Below, one piece after another: positions 57,386-64,000 of a stretch of DNA of 64,000 nt (within the stretch, counting starts at the first letter, position 1; the number at the start of each line of letters is the position of its first letter). The stretch is from Stictocephala bisonia. Taxonomy: Eukaryota > Arthropoda > Insecta > Hemiptera > Membracidae. Under the pieces are notes generated by a model. It was given only the letters and a program-made list of their open reading frames with translations, was not told the DNA's origin and searched no databases. The stretch covers positions 1-64,000 of the forward strand of contig JAQJVL010001122.1 in the NCBI GenBank assembly GCA_035578905.1. Direction: 5' to 3'. A program made the translations under genes and the position numbers.

Positions 57386-57568
57386 TATCTGTTCTGCCTG
57401 CTATTATTGCTAGTTGGGGAATGTGTGGTGAGTGTACTAGTAGTGCTCTGCCCTCAGTACTTGGGCCTCACACTTGACAGAGAGGTTCTTCAGGATAACT
57501 GGCAACGCACCTATGGAGTGCCAGGAAGAGAGCAATACACAGCCGCCATAGATCTCATCCAAACAAAG
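57386..57568 (+). CDS. Tetraspanin, exon 3 (TM3, start of large loop)
   Basis: A 183-bp, phase-0 exon with acceptor CTTTTTCAG and donor AAG-GTAATTG. YLFCLLLLLVGECVVSVLVV is TM3 with its E, and YLGLTLDREVLQDNWQRTYG plus REQYTAAIDLIQTK form the first helix of the large extracellular loop. Confidence 0.92.
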
Positions 57569-58147
57569 GTAATTGATAATAACAGTCTATTGTGGTGCTT
57601 ATTATGTTAATAGATTAGCAGAATTAGTTGATTAAATGAGATAACTAGGAGTTAGATTTCATACCTCATCTTATATTAGTAGTTTGTTACAGGACATCCA
57701 GTCTCCACATATGTACACAGCCATTTTTGTTTGTAACCATTTCTTGCAATTTATATACTTATTGTTGATATTTGTTGAAAGATTGAACGATTATTTTTTT
57801 ATAAGTTAGTGATATCTATTTTATTGTTGGTAATTTTTTTATGTATTATTATATTGTATCTATATGCATAGTATTTCTTCATTTATTCAGCAGTCTTAAA
57901 GTATTCTTATTACATTAAATCGTTATCTTTTTTGGGTTTAATATACATTACTTCCTACAGTGTTGCCAACTGCCATGTTGCACAGATTGCTTTGATGTAG
58001 TTTAGCGATAATTGTTTATAGATTGCATCATCCAAAGATTCATGTTATTGAAAGATTATTGAAGTAGTGGTAAGTAAGAACGCACTAGTGGAAGGTGATA
58101 GTCATTTGGTGAGTGGTAAAAACAAGAATAGGTACAACAAGAACAAG
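57569..58147. other. Intron 3, left part
   Basis: AT-rich intron; nothing recognised. Confidence 0.45.
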
Positions 58148-58576
58148 AATTTTTTCTAGTGAAATCTTAACTATACGTACTTGTTTAGAATGTCCAGCTG
58201 GTCATGGAAAAGCATCAGAATGGCCCGTGAGACGTCTAGAAAGCGAGAGAATTGAAAACAAAGTTTGTTAGCAATTGTGCCCTGATTGTGATTTTTAGAT
58301 TCCCTCTGGAGAATTTATTGTAAGAGTTGTACCAAAACGAAAGACATTTCCTGATTCAGTGTATAATTCTACCCCAGAAAAGTGTGTCATACGTCAAGAT
58401 TTGCGTGGTTTGATTTTTCTCAAAAAACTTCAAATCTTCCAATTGTCCCCCCTTTGGCACTTTTTCGATGAAAAATATAAATTTTTTCTAGTGAAATCTT
58501 AACTATACGTACTTGTTTAGAATGTCCAGCTGGTCATGGAAAAGCATCAGAATGGCCCGTGAGACGTCTAGAAAGC
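58148..58576. repeat. Identical 97-bp direct repeats in intron 3
   Basis: 58148-58244 and 58480-58576 are identical as far as I can see (AATTTTTTCTAGTGAAATCT through GACGTCTAGAAAGC), separated by 235 bp of other sequence. Identity suggests a recent duplication or an assembly overlap. Confidence 0.9.
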
Positions 58577-58955
58577 TTATAATAATCTCAAGCCTTTCTT
58601 AAAAATTGTATAAAAAAATTACTCATGACAAATAACTTGATGATTGTATTCTACAAGAATTACTTCTTATAAAGTGCTTCTTATGTGATAAACTATGTAA
58701 GCATCAACAATATTTTTTAATTGACTATAATTGAGTATAAATTGATGTTGGGTGGATAACCTATTACAAACCTGGGTGCTTTATAAATCTTTCCACCTCA
58801 ATATGTTATGATTATCAACATTCCTCTTTGATATTTGTTTTAAATAGGCTTTCCTCTCTTAAATAGTATAGTTCTTCTGCCAGATATACTTGCTTAGTAA
58901 ATGCCAAATTTATCAAAATCTTTTTGATTTAAATATGCTTTCTTTCTTATTACAG

Positions 58956-59159
58956 TTCCAATGTTGTGGTGTTGACAGTGGCAACGACTTTAGTGCTTCC
59001 TGGTGGCGTTTGCGGGAATTAGCTGCTGACTCCTTGGCAGTTCCATTATCCTGCTGCATCCAGCAGCAACCTGCAGCCTTCCTCGACCCTCGACCTATCA
59101 ATACCTCCCTGTGTCAACATTCCAGTGTGGACCAACATCGTTTTGCCAGGCATATTGAG
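58956..59159 (+). CDS. Tetraspanin, exon 4 (large loop with CCG)
   Basis: A 204-bp, phase-0 exon with acceptor TTATTACAG and donor GAG-GTAATTTC. It encodes FQCCGVDSGNDFSASWWRLR, then LAVPLSCCIQQQPAAFLDPR and a tail to ARHIE. The CCG triplet, the PLSCC pair and a further Cys (SLCQH) are the disulphide-forming cysteines that define tetraspanins. The following exon, expected to bring TM4, was not found before 64000. Confidence 0.95.
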
Positions 59160-59995
59160 GTAATTTCAACATATTTTGTGAATTCATATACTTGTAGATA
59201 AAAGAATCAGGGTAGCATTTAAACAAATTAAAACTAACTTAACATTACAAAGTTCTACAATAAATGTCTAATTGTAGCTGTTTTTTTCTAAGGAAGGTTT
59301 AGTATTCATGTATAGCATTAGTCATGTGGCTTATTGTACACCTCCACTAGTGGACTTTAGGCAACATCATATTCCTGGTCTTCCAATTACATTAGACATA
59401 TTATTAACAAATATTTATTAAAATATAAAATCAATGCCAATTGACAACACCAATTCAGGCAAAAGCCCTTGTAAATACACCTATTATTTAAAAAATTTAA
59501 AGTGGTTAAAAAATAACTACCATGGAAGAACTTTGCATTGTTACTGAATGATGCTTCCCTGAATAAAATAACATCTAAATGCTTCATGGATCCACCGAGT
59601 ACTAGTCATACTAAAAAGAAAACCATTCTATGACAGCTAAAAAATTCCTAAATCAGTATATTAACAAGAAAAGTAAAACTAAAGTTTAAGAAAAAAATCA
59701 GAAAGTCTTGTTTTATTTTGTGTTTTTATAGGACAAATAAGGATACTTCAAGTACAGGCAACTATATGATTTAAGTTGCATGTTTAAAAATACAAGTAGG
59801 TACAAAATACTTTAATAATACAAATTATTTTTTAACTCTTTTGAAGATTTGAAAATACTTTATTTGCTGTCCAAAAACTCTGTTTAGAAAGGATACATTA
59901 TGATCTTAATTTTTTGCTGCCTGATTTTGTTAAGAAAAACTTTGAATACACATGATTATTCAAGGCGGTTCCAAAGCATGCAATATTGTTATTGT
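59160..59995. other. Intron or 3' region, nothing recognised
   Basis: AT-rich; searched for a TM4-coding exon but none was convincing. Confidence 0.4.
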
Positions 59996-61572
59996 TTTTT
60001 TTTTTTTTTTTTTTTTTTTTTTTGTTAAATATAATTGTTAAATCTTTTTGTTATTGTTAAATATAATTGAATCGCCCAGCACTAAACTAATGTCATATAA
60101 TGATTTCAACACAATATTGTGATCAAGTAATAATAATAAATAAATAGTAATAAAAATCTTTATTTACCAAAATCATATAATATACAAACAGAGGTATATA
60201 ATTATTAATATGTTTATTAAAATTAACAAAACACGTTAACTGTCCACAATTATTTTTACTTAACGCTAACATATGAATATTCAGAACAAAATTTAAATAT
60301 AAAAGTACAGTACAATTTGGCAAATAATTGGTGTCCCTAGGCATAGCCCGATTGGGGTTACCATCATTACTTATCCATAAAGAAGGAACAAAAAAAGCCA
60401 ACTGTCAAATAAAAAACAATAGAACCTTGGCAATAAACTAAATAAATACAAACTTGGCAATAAATTAAATAAATAGAGATGCTACTGTAGTCTATTCTAA
60501 AACAATATAGATGAATGTTCATAAAATAATACGTTTTCATTTATTACCTATATACACATAAACACATAGTCATTGAACATTCAAATATTTTTCATACATA
60601 ACTAAACACATATATCTACATTTAATAGAAGATTTTTATAAAAACCAACAATATAACCTGTATGATATGCACGAAGGTCTATACAATTAATTAGATTTAT
60701 GATTTTCAATGAGATTTTTATGAGGTTCGGTATCATCAGTGATTAATAGCCACATTTTTAGCCACCTCAAATAGTCGTGGTCAATATTATTCAGTATCGA
60801 TAAATTGTTAGTTTGATTGAATAGTCTAGGGACATTATAGCTATAGAAATTTTTGAAAGTCATACGAAATGGTCTCGGAACAGGTACGGAAAGTTCATTG
60901 CTCAACCTATAGTGCTTTATAATATTATTATCATGCCCATTTCGCTTGATAGTAATTTTTTTAAATACTTTATAAATGTATAAACTTCTAAATAGTAGGA
61001 TATTCAATTTAATGAATAAAGGTTGAGAATGTTCTAGTCTAGGGTTTTTAGTTATAATTGTAATAATATGTTTCTGTAGGATTATTATTGGATAGATTAA
61101 AGATATGTATGTACCTCCCCAACCTGATAATGCATAGCCTATTCTCTATTCAACTATTGCATGATATAGTATTTTTAATATATGTTGAGGGCACACATCC
61201 CACAAGAAATAAGTTTTACGGACTATCAGATATATCATTCCTAATTTTATTACTGTGAATCTTTCATAATAGATTTGATTGTATTATGAGCCCTAAATAC
61301 TTGATTTCTGTAAACTTTAAAATTTCCAAACCACTATTACTATCTGAATTTGACAAGACACCATGCTTGTGGTAAATTAATTTGTTTTGAAACAAAATTA
61401 ATTTTTTATATTAAAAATAATAAATTCAGTCTTATCATTCCATGTTAGGACATTTTTTGAAAACTAATATTCTAAACAATTAAGATCTTCTTGCATATAT
61501 TCTTGGAGATGATTTAAACTTGTAGAAGAGTAACTCAATGCTGTATCATCAGCAAAGGCAGTTAGCCTAAAC
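59996..61572 (-). mobile_element. LINE fragment with reverse transcriptase motif and poly(A)
   Basis: On minus, RLTAFADDTALSYSS (near 61560) is the catalytic F-A-D-D region of a non-LTR reverse transcriptase. It is followed by the thumb/C-terminal conserved order ILYHAIVES, YALSGWGGTYIS, ILQKHIITI, and then an open frame at 61007-60687 with PVPRPFRMTFKNFYSYNVPR and LFNQTN. The 3' end is marked by a T run on plus (59997-60023), that is, a poly(A) tail on minus. Frames are broken. The reverse transcriptase is cut at 61573 by an hAT terminus. Confidence 0.75.
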
Positions 61573-64000
61573 CAGTGCTGTCCAACTTAATCTTAATAAC
61601 GGGCCAGATTGTTTCTAAGAAAAACCTGCCGGGCCAGACTTTTCTTATTATTTCTTAACATTATTATAATAATAAAAAAATCAATACTTTCTTATTATTT
61701 TAAATACAAAATTCATAATTATTCATTTTTATAGAATCAAAATGAATTTATTATTAACATATGTTGTTTAACGAGTTTTGTTAACATTTTTAGTTTTAAA
61801 TATAAGTTTCTATAATGAGTTTGAGGTAAATTTGTGGTAAAAAATATTAAAATGCACTCATAAAATATACTAGCAAACCTTTAATGTTAGACAATACATG
61901 GATTATTGATATATAAGTACAAGGTTAATAAGTTAATTTTTTTAGTTAATGTGAACATTGCGGTTTAGCATGTTCTGAAACCATCTTATCAAGGTCTGTA
62001 TGGATAGCGGTTGTGGAAATAACCAATATATGTTCAAGCTGGCTGTCTGAAAGGCAGTTCCTGTACTTAGACTTAATGTACTTCATGTCAGAAAAAGCCT
62101 TCTCACATAAGTATGTACTGCCAAACATAGATTTCATTTTCATACCAAAGTCTCGTAAGTTTCGGTATTTATCACTAGGAAGAATTTTGAATAGTTTCAT
62201 TCCAGTTACTGAGGAAGAAGAAAATAACTTGTCTGCTTGGAGGTCACAGAGTTCCATTTAGTATTTTGATTCTACAGTGTCAATATCGATTGTAAGAGGA
62301 GAATTAAGCAGTCTGAAACTAGATTTAAGCTCATCAAACTGTTGAAATCTCGAATTGAAATTTTCAATGAGCTTGTCCATAATGATGAGGCCTTCATTAA
62401 AATTTAATTGTGAGCCAGTCTCTTGTAGTTGAAGCTTTACTTCTCCACAGCATTTAAAATGTGTAAGCTCATTTTTCTCTAGGTTCATTTTTAGCATTTT
62501 TAATTTATTCCTGAACCCTGATATGAAACTATAGAGTTGACTAACATCATGATCTCTACCTTGAAGTTTTTGATTCAGTTCATTCAAATACTGAGTATAA
62601 TACCACTCATTAAAGCAAGCGTGCTCAAAAACAAAGGATCAGACATTATATTTATTAAATTATAGTCAGATTTTAATTCTGAAAGATAATCCTTTACTTC
62701 TTTTCATAAGTCAAAAAATCTCTTCAAGCTTTTACCAGCACTTAGCCATCGAACATTTGAATACAAAAGCAAATCATCAGTTTCTGATTCAATTTCTTCT
62801 AAAAACACTTTAAAATTTCTGTGTGAAAGAGCCCTGTTACCACCTCTGATTAAATTGATTAATTTTGTAACAGTAATCATTACTTCACTGTCTCGGATAG
62901 ATATACCACAGAGAGCTTCTTGATGAGTAATGCAATGTAACATTTTTGATTGTATTCCATCTTTTTTTAGAAGTCCAGCAAGACCTACATTTCCACCCAC
63001 CATACTTTTAGCTCCATCAGTGGCAATGGAAGTACATTTCTCAAAACCTCCAACATTTTCAATTGTACGTTTTACAGCCGCATAAATATCGGCTCCTTTT
63101 GTTGTTCCGTGTAAAGAGACCAATTTCAAAAGTTCTTCATTACAGTTAAAATCAGCATCAACTGTACGAATAAATACCAATAGTTGACTAGTGTCAGAAA
63201 TGTCTGTACTCTCGTCCAATGCAATGGAAAAATATTTACATTTATTAACTAGCTCTTCAATGTCAGTTATTTGTGTTCCGATCTCAGAAACCCGACGAGC
63301 AACTGTTTGATGAGACAAAGGGACACTTGCAAAATCTTTTGCACATTTGTCATCATTAAAAACTTCAGCCATTAAAATAGCACATTTCTTAATTAGTTCT
63401 CCGTCTGAAAATGTTTTTTTTGCTTTTGCTAATTCATTAGACACAATAGAGGCTTTAAGAGCTGAACTTTGTTTAGTTGTGACAGCAGAAAATAATTGTT
63501 TTTGTTTAAATAGCTTCCCCTTAAGATCATGCAAAATAGTACTTCTAGCATCACCTGTATATTTGCGATACCTCTGATCATGATGTGTTTGGTAATGCCT
63601 TTTAATGTTGTATTCTTTGATGACAGCAATCACTTGAGAACACACCAAGCACTGAGGGCAGTTCTTGCTGTTAGTAAACAAATATTCTAATTCCCAACGA
63701 TCTTGGAAATCACGATTTTCTTGATCAATCTTCCGTTTCTTACTCATTACGACCAATTCCACTCAACCTCACTTTCAAAAATAAAGAGTTAACTAGCAAG
63801 CTAAACACTAATATACTGTTAATATACTAATAAACAACAATCTATAAGTATAAGAAGACAACACGTGACAGACTAGAGAGTTGGCTCGTCGGTCGCCCGC
63901 CACTCGCCGGTCGGTGTCACTCAGTGATGCAGGCAGGTAGCTTTCGGAACAAAAATTCCCTCGATGCATGGCGAGCAACACTGGCCGCACTAAACGGCAC
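61573..64000 (-). mobile_element. hAT element, GTF2IRD2/ZBED type, runs off window
   Basis: The left terminus CAGTGCTGTCCAACTT (61573) is a typical hAT end, followed by GGGCCAG motifs. The transposase lies on minus. The opposite end (expected complement GTTGGACAGCACTG) is not present before 64000. The element was inserted in a LINE. Confidence 0.7.
61946..63747 (-). pseudogene. hAT transposase, GTF2IRD2-like, broken
   Basis: From MSKKRKIDQENR at 63747 the order is: a BED-like finger (CPQCLVCSQVIAVIKEYNIK, R-H..TH); the KCKYFSIALDESTDISDTSQ catalytic start; IATDGAKSMVGGNVGLAG with the catalytic D; CITHQEALC; RGGNRALSHRNFK; VRWLSAGKSLKRFF; and the C-terminal dimerisation part (MFGSTYLCEKAFSDMKYIKS, KYRNCLSD..LE). 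Such proteins are hAT transposases related to GTF2IRD2/ZBED5. Breaks: TGA at 62704, a one-base shift around 62600-62620, and a stop at 62258. Apart from those the frame is long and complete, so the loss is recent. Confidence 0.85.

Noticed and set aside
59160..59400. Possible last tetraspanin exon
   Set aside because: No acceptor plus open frame with a TM4-like segment was found.

Overview
This window is nuclear DNA from an arthropod, almost certainly an insect. It is AT-rich, contains a multi-exon gene with canonical GT-AG introns, carries a replication-type histone H2A with a 3' stem-loop, and is packed with typical insect transposable elements (BEL/Pao and Copia LTR elements, non-LTR elements, hAT, PIF/Harbinger, MULE-like, Kolobok-like and Helitron remnants, tRNA-derived SINEs). 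The species cannot be named from the sequence alone.

Layout. 1-7.2 kb: AT-rich DNA with a 445-bp tandem duplication, a tRNA-like SINE, a decayed Helitron (to 4838) and a second SINE. 7.4-7.7 kb: one minus-strand exon-like block, possibly from an axonemal dynein heavy chain. 7.8-11.07 kb: a complete-ended hAT element (8-bp target duplication ATGTTGAA) with a broken ZMYM1-like transposase. 12.0-13.1 kb: a TTAA-flanked Kolobok-like element. 17.2-23.9 kb: a disrupted histone cluster: an hAT-type MITE abutting an H2B 5' half, a shared divergent promoter, an intact H2A, then two diverged copies of the histone 3' flank and an H2B 3' half. The two H2B pieces meet at the same codon but lie in the wrong order for one gene. 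24.6-32.6 kb: nested mobile elements: a Helitron cut by a Harbinger element, another Helitron terminus, a large foldback, and a Copia element entered by an hAT end that was in turn entered by a BEL-type LTR. 33.6-34.9 kb: a FLYWCH/MULE transposase gene with a frameshift. 38.5-39.0 kb: a decayed FLYWCH exon.

The one clear host protein gene besides H2A is a plus-strand tetraspanin, with four exons recognised (39651-39713, 54074-54283, 57386-57568, 58956-59159). They encode TM1-TM3 and most of the large extracellular loop including CCG; the last exon(s) lie outside the window or were not found. Its 14.4-kb first intron holds a 195-bp tandem duplication, an hAT element with perfect 8-bp target duplications, an 81-84-bp minisatellite and a young, nearly intact antisense BEL/Pao element (45516-53992, LTRs differing at one site seen by eye) that ends 76 bp before exon 2. 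Later introns hold a LINE 3' end and short repeats. 60.0-64.0 kb: a LINE reverse transcriptase fragment cut by a GTF2IRD2/ZBED-type hAT element running off the window.

The most unusual signal is in the BEL element. Its LTR 3' end contains a ladder of three or four tRNA-primer-site-like modules at about 38-43 bp spacing, each following an AACA-like LTR terminus, directly before the real primer binding site. A related LTR at 31277 appears to end at the first rung. This suggests stepwise relocation of the LTR/PBS boundary.
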